From an uncultured Lachnospiraceae bacterium (GTDB lineage: Bacteria > Bacillota > Clostridia > Lachnospirales > Lachnospiraceae): a stretch of DNA of 5,805 nucleotides. Position 1 is the stretch's first letter, and each line of letters begins with the position of its first letter. The DNA is taken from positions 1 to 5,805 of the forward strand of contig CAKRNI010000165.1 in the NCBI GenBank assembly GCA_934370915.1, in the 5' to 3' direction. The translations under genes and the position numbers were made by a program. The notes under the pieces were generated by a model. That model saw only the letters and a program-made list of their open reading frames with translations. It ran no database searches and was not told where the DNA came from. Positions 1 to 5,805 of this stretch are shown here, one piece after another.

Positions 1-198
1 CTGTCAGAAAGTGTGAATGGGGGATTCTCTTATGTTCTGGGGAGCCAGAGCGAGGACATGCGCGCTCTCTCGAAGGAATTAAATGGGGAACTCTCCGGGA
101 GAGGCGGGGGAAGCAGCCAGATGGCACAGGGAACCTTCTTCGCAAAGAAGGAAGAACTGATCTCCAATCTGGCCGGTAAAGGGTTTGTTATGGCTTAA
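1..198 (+). CDS. Alanyl-tRNA editing protein (AlaX-like), C-terminal DHHA1 fragment
   Basis: This is the 3' end of a gene that enters the window already open; frame 1 gives 65 residues followed by TAA at 196-198. The segment LNGELSGRGGGSSQMAQG, followed by a short helix rich in Lys and Glu and a hydrophobic end, is the typical C-terminus of the DHHA1 domain. That domain occurs in alanyl-tRNA synthetase and in free-standing AlaX-type editing proteins. The Gly-rich GRGGGSSQMAQG at about residues 33-44 of the fragment is the clearest signature. The shortened tail fits the roughly 400-residue clostridial AlaX proteins better than full AlaRS, which usually carries a longer version of this domain. 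Family members act in the cytoplasm and hydrolyse Ser or Gly wrongly charged onto tRNA(Ala). The catalytic zinc-binding domain would lie upstream, outside the window. The gene converges on the next one with only 5 bases between stop codons, and I see no hairpin terminator there. Confidence 0.85.
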   Translation: MSESVNGGFSYVLGSQSEDMRALSKELNGELSGRGGGSSQMAQGTFFAKKEELISNLAGKGFVMA

Positions 199-203
199 AT
201 GGA

Positions 204-446
204 TCAGCAGCCCTGAACCATGTACTGGATCAGCCGCTTGGAATCCTCGTCGTTGTGTGTGGTAAGGCTTAACTCCTTGATGTTTCCGTTGGAAAAAACG
301 GTAGCCATAGAGAAATACTGGCTGAGTTTGGACTTTAAGTTTACGCTTCCGCCTTCCGGAAGACTTAACTCAACAGCACCGTCACACTGGTTGATGACTT
401 TGAAAAATGTATCAAGATTGGAAATATTTCTCATTTTTAATTTCAT
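204..446 (-). CDS. HPr-like small protein lacking the active-site histidine
   Basis: This is a complete 80-residue gene starting at ATG 446-444. The start is fixed by AAGGAGGT (454-461), 7 bases upstream. The size and pattern match the HPr fold of the PTS phosphocarrier: an N-terminal helix (residues 11-21), a strand (VELSLPEGG), then NLKSKLSQYFSMA (36-48) and a final amphipathic helix (EDSKRLIQYM). NLKS at 36-39 matches the NLKS of Bacillus HPr, whose Ser46 is the target of HPr kinase, so Ser39 is the candidate equivalent. The HPr phosphorylation motif GxHxRP is absent; the region that should contain it reads ISNLDTFF. The protein therefore should not carry phosphate from Enzyme I. By analogy with Crh, which has Gln in place of His15, a regulatory role is plausible but inferred. 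About four extra residues (FSNG) follow the Ser helix. It stands alone, with its own promoter and dyad upstream. The reading frame is very likely real; the family call is less sure because it rests on pattern recognition only. Confidence 0.72.
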   Translation of the reverse strand: MKLKMRNISNLDTFFKVINQCDGAVELSLPEGGSVNLKSKLSQYFSMATVFSNGNIKELSLTTHNDEDSKRLIQYMVQGC

Positions 447-453
447 AATTGTT

Positions 454-461
454 ACCTCCTT
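454..461 (-). promoter_or_regulatory. Strong Shine-Dalgarno of the HPr-like gene
   Basis: The minus strand reads AAGGAGGT ending 7 bases before the ATG at 446. It is a near-perfect anti-16S match and selects this ATG over the in-frame ATG four codons downstream. Confidence 0.9.
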
Positions 462-472
462 AAAGGTTGCCT

Positions 473-489
473 GTAACTGCCACAGTTAC
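473..489. promoter_or_regulatory. Perfect dyad GTAACTG-N3-CAGTTAC in the leader of the HPr-like gene
   Basis: A 7-bp perfect inverted repeat with a 3-base centre lies between the predicted transcription start (about 526) and the ribosome binding site of the minus-strand gene. It could be an operator or a small RNA hairpin. The second arm in the RNA (GUUAC) can also pair with GUAAC at 455-451, which overlaps the end of the Shine-Dalgarno, so an alternative pairing that hides the ribosome site is possible. The dyad itself is read directly; its function is inferred. Confidence 0.5.
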
Positions 490-532
490 TCTTCTTTTAC
501 TTTGTCACTTTGTTTTTCTTTTAACGATTTGA

Positions 533-561
533 ATTCTACCAGATGAGTAGGGAAAAAACAA
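533..561 (-). promoter_or_regulatory. Predicted sigma-A promoter of the HPr-like gene
   Basis: On the minus strand a -35 TTGTTT (561-556) is followed after 17 bases by -10 TAGAAT (538-533). The -10 is preceded by TGG, giving an extended -10. Transcription would start near 526, leaving a leader of about 80 nt. The -35 is weak (3 of 6), but the spacing and extended -10 are good. Confidence 0.55.
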
Positions 562-592
562 TCGACGGAATAGATAAAAATTTAACAATCGA
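557..592. repeat. Nine-base direct repeat AACAATCGA in the intergenic region
   Basis: AACAATCGA occurs at 557-565 and again at 584-592, 27 bases apart start to start. The first copy covers the -35 of the minus-strand promoter, and the pair lies upstream of the siroheme synthase gene. It may be a binding site for a regulator, but short repeats like this in AT-rich DNA can be chance. I could not find a convincing promoter for the siroheme gene in the rest of 593-684. Confidence 0.3.
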
Positions 593-684
593 AACTGGAT
601 TTTTATGGAATTTATGGGGAACATCGGTCGGAAGCGGGACGGACTGTCGAAAATGCACCAAAAACAGGGAAAGGATCGGAAAAA

Positions 685-1221
685 ATGGCATATTTTCCAA
701 TGTTTGTGGACCTTGAGGGGCGTCATGTCCTCGTAGTCGGCGGCGGAAAGATCGCTGCGAGACGGATTCGGACGCTTCTGGAGTTCGGATGTGAGATTAC
801 GGTTGTGTCACCGGAGGTGGGTGAGGAGCTTCGGGAAATGCTGGAGCCGGACGTCGGGACCTTGTATGCGGAAGAGGAAGGAAAATCAAGAAAGGTGCCC
901 CCGGGGAGCTGTCGGATCATCTGGAAAAGGAAAAAGTATGAGATCAAAGAGCCGGAAGCAATTTCAGCAGATCCCATGGAGACAGATAAATTCACATTCG
1001 TTCTTGCCGCCGCCACCCCGGAGGTAAACGCACAGGTCGTCCGGGAATGCCGCAAAAAAAAGATCCCGGTCAACAATGCGTCGGACCGAGACCAGTGTGA
1101 TTTTTATTTTCCGGGAATCGCGAAGGATGGCGACACGGTCATCGGAATCACCTCCGGTGGGAGAGATCATAAGCTGGCGGCGAAGATCTCGCAGGCTGTG
1201 CGGAACGTGTTACATGTCTAA
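685..1221 (+). CDS. Siroheme synthase: precorrin-2 dehydrogenase / sirohydrochlorin ferrochelatase (CysG N-terminal / Met8 type)
   Basis: This 178-residue protein should oxidise precorrin-2 to sirohydrochlorin with NAD+ and may then insert Fe2+ to give siroheme, the cofactor of sulfite and nitrite reductases. It starts MAYFPMFVDLEGRHVLVVGGG, a typical opening, with the Rossmann dinucleotide loop VVGGGKIAARRI at 17-28. LAAATPEVNAQV (107-118), VNNASDRDQCDFYFPGI (129-145) and ITSGGRDHKLAAKI (155-168) are the usual later motifs. It is a little shorter than the roughly 200-residue norm, ending soon after the SGG motif, and has no methyltransferase domain. In the VN-x-A-D motif of Met8, the proposed catalytic Asp (Asp141 in Met8, Asp104 in CysG) aligns with Ser133, with Asp134 next to it. 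The start has only a modest purine-rich ribosome site (AGGGAAAGG, about 667-675). No other tetrapyrrole gene is in view. The stop overlaps the convergent PHP gene's stop by 4 bases. Confidence 0.88.
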   Translation: MAYFPMFVDLEGRHVLVVGGGKIAARRIRTLLEFGCEITVVSPEVGEELREMLEPDVGTLYAEEEGKSRKVPPGSCRIIWKRKKYEIKEPEAISADPMETDKFTFVLAAATPEVNAQVVRECRKKKIPVNNASDRDQCDFYFPGIAKDGDTVIGITSGGRDHKLAAKISQAVRNVLHV

Positions 1222-2081
1222 GATCTTCCGATCCCGGCCATAAACATAGAAAGCTTGATATCGTCGAGATAAAGTGCCGAGACCCGCAGCCCGCCGCGTC
1301 CGGATCCGATCTCGATATCGGGCTTTGCAGCACCATGGAAGTCGGAACCTCCTGTGGGGGCAAGGGAGTATTTTTTTGCAAGCTTCCGGAGTTTTCCGCT
1401 CTCATCCTGATTGTTGGAGGAGTGAAAACATTCGAGACCGCAAAGACCTTGCTCTTTTAACATGGAGATAAGCTCTTCCGTGCCTGCCCAGCCAAGCTTA
1501 TACTGGAGCGGATGGGCAAGTACCGGGAAACCGCCTGCGGCCTGGAGAGCGTTAAGGACTTCCTCCGGCGTGATGAGCTCTCTGGAGCGGTAGTACGGGC
1601 GGTCCGGGTTTAAGTATTTCCGGAACGCCTGATCAACAGAGGACACATACCCGTGCTTTAAAAGTGCTCTTGCAAAGTGGGCGCGGGTGATCACGGTATT
1701 CGGATTCCCACAGTGGAGATCTTCCACGGTGATCTCAAATCCATCCTTATTGAAGGCAGCCAGCATTTCCATATTGCGGTCATAGCGTTTCTGATAAGCT
1801 TCCTTTAAAAAGGAAAGAAGCTCCGGATTCTTATGATCGATGTAGAGACCCAGAATATGGATCTCTTTTTCTTTGTAGATGCAGGAGACCTCGATTCCGG
1901 GGATGACCTCCATCTCGAGATCCTTCGCAGCCTCAAGGGCTTCGTCGATCCCGGAAACGGTGTCATGGTCCGTGAGAGCCATGGCGGTGAGGCCGAGGCT
2001 GTCCGCACGGTTTACCACCTCGGTGGGAGTCAGGGAACCGTCGGAGGCGGTCGAGTGTATGTGAAGATCGATTAATTTCAT
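1218..2081 (-). CDS. PHP-domain phosphoesterase (TrpH/YciV/RnaAM-like nucleoside 3',5'-bisphosphate phosphatase)
   Basis: This 287-residue protein begins MKLIDLHIHS. The PHP metal-site motifs appear in order: HIH at 7-9, Asp14, TDHD at 37-40, GIEVS with Glu64, His75, TRAHFA at 132-137, LAHP at 189-192, and GSDFH at 246-250. Family members of this single-domain type bind two or three metal ions. In E. coli (YciV/RnaAM) they remove the 3' phosphate from 3',5'-bisphosphonucleotides such as pAp and trim short RNA 5' ends; in Chromobacterium a homologue acts on related nucleotides. All expected ligands are present, so it should be active; the exact substrate is inferred. The frame stays open upstream to an ATG at 2186, but I chose 2081. 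The extra 35 residues do not fit the family, the predicted promoter lies inside them, and a ribosome site sits just before 2081. Its stop (TAG, 1220-1218) overlaps the siroheme gene's TAA. Confidence 0.9.
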   Translation of the reverse strand: MKLIDLHIHSTASDGSLTPTEVVNRADSLGLTAMALTDHDTVSGIDEALEAAKDLEMEVIPGIEVSCIYKEKEIHILGLYIDHKNPELLSFLKEAYQKRYDRNMEMLAAFNKDGFEITVEDLHCGNPNTVITRAHFARALLKHGYVSSVDQAFRKYLNPDRPYYRSRELITPEEVLNALQAAGGFPVLAHPLQYKLGWAGTEELISMLKEQGLCGLECFHSSNNQDESGKLRKLAKKYSLAPTGGSDFHGAAKPDIEIGSGRGGLRVSALYLDDIKLSMFMAGIGRS

Positions 2082-2091
2082 ATAATAAATA

Positions 2092-2097
2092 TCCTTT
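2092..2097 (-). promoter_or_regulatory. Ribosome binding site deciding the PHP gene start
   Basis: The minus strand reads AAAGGA 10 bases upstream of ATG 2081. No comparable site precedes the alternative ATG at 2186. Together with the conserved MKLIDLHIHS opening, this fixes the shorter start. Confidence 0.65.
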
Positions 2098-2122
2098 CCG
2101 AAATAATTTCCAACTGTTACCC

Positions 2123-2152
2123 AGTTTAACATATTTGAGACAAATTTGTGAA
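2123..2152 (-). promoter_or_regulatory. Predicted promoter of the PHP gene
   Basis: On the minus strand the -35 TTCACA (2152-2147, 5 of 6 matches) and the -10 TAAACT (2128-2123), extended by an upstream TGT, are 18 bases apart. Transcription would begin near 2116, leaving a leader of about 35 nt. A palindrome ACAAATTTGT (2140-2149) overlaps the -35 and spacer, and a small dyad AACTG-N5-CAGTT (2112-2126) overlaps the -10 and start site. Either could be an operator. Confidence 0.55.
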
Positions 2153-2171
2153 TAAAATTTAAGATTTCTGT

Positions 2172-2201
2172 TATTCCATTTTCCATAAATTATGCTATAC
2201 T
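2172..2201 (+). promoter_or_regulatory. Predicted extended -10 promoter of the VanW-domain gene
   Basis: TGCTATACT (2193-2201) is an extended -10 with five of six matches in the hexamer. The -35 is poor (TTCCAT at 2174-2179, 16-base spacer), as is common with an extended -10. Transcription would start near 2208, leaving a leader of about 158 nt. The -10 region resembles that of the PFOR gene downstream (TGCTATAAT). Confidence 0.55.
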
Positions 2202-2213
2202 ATTACCTACATA

Positions 2214-2248
2214 TCTGCACCCTTAAGATTTCAGGCTGGCGGTGCAGA
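2214..2248 (+). promoter_or_regulatory. Leader hairpin ahead of the VanW-domain gene
   Basis: TCTGCACC (2214-2221) pairs perfectly over 8 bp with GGTGCAGA (2241-2248) around a 19-base loop, almost at the predicted 5' end of the mRNA. A second small stem, CTGCC/GGCAG (2278-2282 with 2289-2293), closes a 6-base A-rich loop. The leader does not match a riboswitch class I can recognise. A 5' hairpin may simply protect the mRNA; a regulatory role is inference. Confidence 0.4.
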
Positions 2249-2365
2249 GGAGAGGAAAAAGAAGAGGGATGTTCCGGCTGCCCAAAAAGGCAGGCGCATG
2301 AGAGAAACGCGTGAGCCGATCAACGTCCGGTGAACATCAAGGTTTAAGATAAAAGGTGAGAAGAA

Positions 2366-4108
2366 ATGAGTGACAGATACAGAAACAGCAGAGCGGGCGG
2401 AAGACGATCCCGCCAGTCTACGAGCGCGGACCGGATCATGGCGGTCCAGAATGCGAGGAACCGGGGAGCCGGATCCAGACGGGGAGGTTCCGGAAGACGG
2501 CGAGGAAGACGTCAGGGACCGGATATGGCAAAGATCGTACTGATCGCGATCGGTGTGGTGATCCTGCTGATCTGTGCGGCAGTGGGATTTCAGAGCTGCG
2601 CGAGATCCGGCGGGGATGCCGCTGCGGATACGGAGTCGATCGAGGAGACTACAGAACCTGAGACCGAGATTGAGGCGGAGATCACCGTCAACGGAGTCCA
2701 GATCCACGGCCTTACAAAGTCTGAGGCGATGAAAAAGGTTCTGGCGGATATGGGCTGGGGGATGAAGGTAAGCTTTGAAGATCATACGGAAGACCTTCCG
2801 AACCTTATGGAGGCGAATGTGGATGCCGTGATCGATGAGGCGCTGGCAAAGAAGGAATCCGGCGACTATACGGTAGAGGCAGAAGGCCTCGATGACGCGG
2901 TTTGGGCGGAAGTAAAAGCCCTGGCGGCAAAATGGGATGTGGAGCCGAAGAACGGATCCATCGCTTCCTATGATAAAGCATCTGACAAATTTACGTTTGC
3001 CGGTGCCCAGACCGGAAAGAAGATCGATCAGGAGAAGCTTACATCTGATATCATCGCCGCTATGAAAGCAGGAGAGTATTCGAAGACCATCACGGCCACC
3101 GCAAATGAGGTCCAGCCGGAGATCACCGAGGCTCAGGCGAGAGAGAACTTCAAGCGTATCGGAACCTACACGACAAAGACAACCACCAACAAAGACCGAA
3201 ACGAAAATATTCGTCTTGCTTGCGCGGCGATCAACGGAACGATCATTAAGCCCGGCGAAGAATTTTCCTTTAATAAGATGACAGGAAACCGTACAACGGA
3301 AAAAGGCTACAAGCCGGCGGGCGCTTATTCGAACGGTGTCGTAGTGCAGGAGCCGGGCGGCGGTGTCTGCCAGGTATCTTCAACACTTTATAACGCGGTC
3401 GTATTCGCGGGACTTAAGACAACCGAGCGGCATGCCCACACCTATGAGCCGTCCTATGTGACTCCGGGCGAGGATGCCATGGTAAGCTATGATGGCTACG
3501 CCGGTCCTGACCTGAGGTTTGTCAATAACTCGAAGACAGCAGTCGGGATCAAGGCAGCCTATTCAAACCAGACTCTGACGGTGTCCATCTACGGAAATCC
3601 GATTCTTGAGGATGGTGTGACGGTCTCCATGCATTCTGAAAAGATCAAGGAGCTGGATCCGCCGGCGCCGACCTATGTTGAGGATCCGACACTGGAACCG
3701 GGCGTTGAGGTCGTTGCGAAGGCGGCAACTCCTGGCAGCAGATGGCAGACGAACCTGATTACGAAAAAGAACGGACAGGTGGTAAGCGATGTGCTCTTCC
3801 ACAACAGCACCTATACCGGAAAGGCGGCTACGATCAAGCGAAACACATCCGGAACGGTAGCTGCAACGGAGACAGCCTCCGAGACGGCGGTGTCTTCCGG
3901 GGCAGCAGGAGAGACGACAGCACCGTCTCCTGCGGAGACAACAGCTGCGGAGACAACCGCGGCGGCAACGGAGGCAGCGACGACAGCGGCTCCGCCCGCA
4001 GGTGAGAATTACGGTCCGGGATTTGTGGACGAGACCACAGCGACAGCTCCTGCGGAGACAAATCAGTCACCATCCAACCTGGGATTGATCGAACCGAACG
4101 GGCAATAG
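2366..4108 (+). CDS. Membrane-anchored VanW/G5-domain cell-envelope protein
   Basis: This is a 580-residue protein with ATG 2366 placed 7 bases after AAGGTG. Residues 1-54 are cytoplasmic and very basic, with 16 Arg among the first 49 and RGG-like runs. MAKIVLIAIGVVILLICAAVGF (54-75) is a single membrane segment, giving an N-in, C-out topology, and an acidic linker follows (85-105). Residues about 106-248 look like the YoaR-type putative peptidoglycan-binding domain, with TVNGVQIHGLTKSEAMKKVL at the start. The VanW domain spans about 265-410; its signature is PGEEFSFN (296-303), GGGVCQVSSTLYNA (331-344) with Cys335, and RHAHTYEPSYV (355-365). A G5-like domain follows (about 444-492, with PGVEVV and KNGQVVSD). 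The tail (494-580) is Thr/Ala/Glu/Pro-rich, with no LPxTG sorting signal. VanW is named after vancomycin-resistance clusters, but its biochemical role is unknown and no van genes are nearby. A housekeeping wall function is the likely role. It is transcribed alone and ends at a strong terminator. Confidence 0.9.
   Translation: MSDRYRNSRAGGRRSRQSTSADRIMAVQNARNRGAGSRRGGSGRRRGRRQGPDMAKIVLIAIGVVILLICAAVGFQSCARSGGDAAADTESIEETTEPETEIEAEITVNGVQIHGLTKSEAMKKVLADMGWGMKVSFEDHTEDLPNLMEANVDAVIDEALAKKESGDYTVEAEGLDDAVWAEVKALAAKWDVEPKNGSIASYDKASDKFTFAGAQTGKKIDQEKLTSDIIAAMKAGEYSKTITATANEVQPEITEAQARENFKRIGTYTTKTTTNKDRNENIRLACAAINGTIIKPGEEFSFNKMTGNRTTEKGYKPAGAYSNGVVVQEPGGGVCQVSSTLYNAVVFAGLKTTERHAHTYEPSYVTPGEDAMVSYDGYAGPDLRFVNNSKTAVGIKAAYSNQTLTVSIYGNPILEDGVTVSMHSEKIKELDPPAPTYVEDPTLEPGVEVVAKAATPGSRWQTNLITKKNGQVVSDVLFHNSTYTGKAATIKRNTSGTVAATETASETAVSSGAAGETTAPSPAETTAAETTAAATEAATTAAPPAGENYGPGFVDETTATAPAETNQSPSNLGLIEPNGQ
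3860..4066 (+). repeat. Low-complexity Thr/Ala/Glu coding repeat in the VanW-domain protein tail
   Basis: The segment encodes irregular ETTA/AETTAA units at roughly residues 499-567. The 15-mer CTCCTGCGGAGACAA is repeated exactly at 3927-3941 and 4047-4061, and the related GCTGCGGAGACAAC is at 3944-3957. Such tails usually span the cell wall, and the near-identical DNA units allow length variation by slippage or recombination. Confidence 0.6.
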
Positions 4109-4125
4109 GAGAATCCGACTTTATT

Positions 4126-4180
4126 AAAAAAAGCGGTGAAGGGGAATCAAATACGATTCCTGCTTCACCGCTTTTTATTT
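4126..4180 (+). terminator. Intrinsic terminator after the VanW-domain gene
   Basis: GCGGTGAAG (4133-4141) pairs with CTTCACCGC (4163-4171), and GGAATC (4143-4148) with GATTCC (4155-4160), around the loop AAATAC. A small internal loop separates the two stems. A T-tract (4172-4176, then ATTT) follows and an A-tract precedes, so the structure could work in both directions. It begins about 18 bases after the stop codon. Confidence 0.92.
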
Positions 4181-4253
4181 AAAAGAAATGATACCGAAAA
4201 CGGAAGAGTGATAAAAAAATCAAGAGTTCGTTCGAACTAACCTCTGAACAATC

Positions 4254-4283
4254 TCACAATACGGATAGCGTTCCATATTGTGA
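4254..4283. promoter_or_regulatory. Inverted repeat upstream of the PFOR promoter
   Basis: TCACAATA (4254-4261) and TATTGTGA (4276-4283) are perfect inverted 8-mers. After one mismatch the pairing continues with GGA/TCC (4263-4265 with 4272-4274), giving 11 of 12 pairs around a 6-base loop. No T-tract follows on either strand, so it is not an intrinsic terminator. It lies about 60 bases upstream of the -35 of the PFOR gene, where an activator or repressor might bind. It does not match the Rex operator (TTGTTAA-N4-TTAACAA). Confidence 0.45.
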
Positions 4284-4344
4284 AAAGAAGAGACAAAAAT
4301 TTTAATATTGTTTATGATTTGGTACATGATTCCGGCGTTTTTGG

Positions 4345-4373
4345 TTTGCATTTTAGGGAAAAATTGCTATAAT
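4345..4373 (+). promoter_or_regulatory. Predicted strong promoter of PFOR
   Basis: TTTGCA (4345-4350, 4 of 6) and the perfect TATAAT (4368-4373) are 17 bases apart, and TGC before the -10 makes it extended. Transcription would start near 4380, giving a leader of about 80 nt. The strong elements fit a highly expressed central enzyme. Confidence 0.75.
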
Positions 4374-4375
4374 AA

Positions 4376-5805
<1,430 letters not shown>

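Noticed and set aside
505..726. 73-codon minus-strand open frame across the intergenic region and the start of the siroheme gene
   Set aside because: Its composition (Phe, Arg, Ser) reflects AT-rich DNA, it overlaps the promoter of the HPr-like gene, and it resembles no family.
606..728. Plus-strand open frame from ATG 606 reading out of frame into the siroheme gene
   Set aside because: It has no ribosome site and no recognisable protein features, and it runs through the true start in another frame.
2082..2186. N-terminal extension of the PHP protein to ATG 2186
   Set aside because: The extra 35 residues have no ribosome site, do not resemble the family, and overlap the predicted promoter. 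The conserved opening MKLIDLHIHS begins at 2081.
2208..2365. Known riboswitch in the VanW-gene leader
   Set aside because: I compared it by eye with the cyclic-di-AMP (ydaO), cyclic-di-GMP, ZTP, SAM and guanidine classes and found no matching conserved core.
2231..2785. 184-codon open frame on the minus strand opposite the start of the VanW-domain gene
   Set aside because: It is rich in Ser, Arg and Pro as expected for the reverse of a GC-rich gene, has no recognisable domain or ribosome site, and lies over a clear coding region.
2366..4108. Part of a vancomycin-resistance cluster because of the VanW name
   Set aside because: No VanR/S, VanH, ligase or VanX-type gene is nearby. VanW/G5 proteins of this layout are common chromosomal envelope proteins in Clostridia.
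4225..4238. AGTTCG-TT-CGAACT as a LexA (Cheo) box
   Set aside because: The half-sites are in the opposite order to GAAC-N4-GTTC, and the neighbouring genes are not SOS genes.

Overview
The window looks like chromosomal core DNA from an anaerobic Firmicute of the class Clostridia, most likely Lachnospiraceae. The reasons are strong AGGAGG-type ribosome binding sites, extended -10 promoters in AT-rich gaps, a single-chain pyruvate:ferredoxin oxidoreductase, a VanW/G5 envelope protein, and a DHHA1-type alanyl-tRNA editing protein next to an HPr-like small protein. The taxonomic call is inference from gene content and protein style, not from a marker gene. I see no mobile element, CRISPR array, tRNA or rRNA.

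Layout from left to right. Positions 1-198 (+) are the last 65 codons of an alanyl-tRNA editing (AlaX/DHHA1) protein. It converges tail-to-tail, 5 bases apart, with a complete 80-residue HPr-like protein at 204-446 (-). This protein keeps the NLKS motif around the regulatory serine of HPr but has no phospho-accepting histidine. A 238-base gap (447-684) carries a recognisable promoter and a perfect dyad for the minus-strand gene. Positions 685-1221 (+) encode a stand-alone siroheme synthase (precorrin-2 dehydrogenase / sirohydrochlorin ferrochelatase). Its stop codon overlaps by 4 bases the stop of a convergent PHP-family phosphoesterase (1218-2081, -). The intergenic region 2082-2365 holds back-to-back promoters, one for the PHP gene and one, with a leader of about 158 nt, for a 580-residue membrane-anchored VanW-domain protein (2366-4108, +). 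That gene ends at a strong intrinsic terminator (about 4126-4180). A 351-base gap (4109-4459) follows, with an upstream inverted repeat, an extended -10 promoter and an AT-rich dyad. It leads into the first 448 codons of pyruvate:ferredoxin oxidoreductase (4460 to the window end, +).

How the genes relate. They are mostly single transcription units in alternating orientation, not an operon, so little joint function can be inferred. The themes are ordinary housekeeping: translation fidelity (AlaX), possible carbon or PTS-type regulation (HPr-like), tetrapyrrole synthesis (siroheme), nucleotide or RNA turnover (PHP phosphatase), cell envelope (VanW/G5) and fermentative pyruvate oxidation (PFOR). 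I do not see a convincing new multi-gene system. The best second-look items are the histidine-less HPr-like protein with its dyad-containing leader, the long structured leader and Arg-rich cytoplasmic tail of the VanW protein, and the two dyads around the PFOR promoter.
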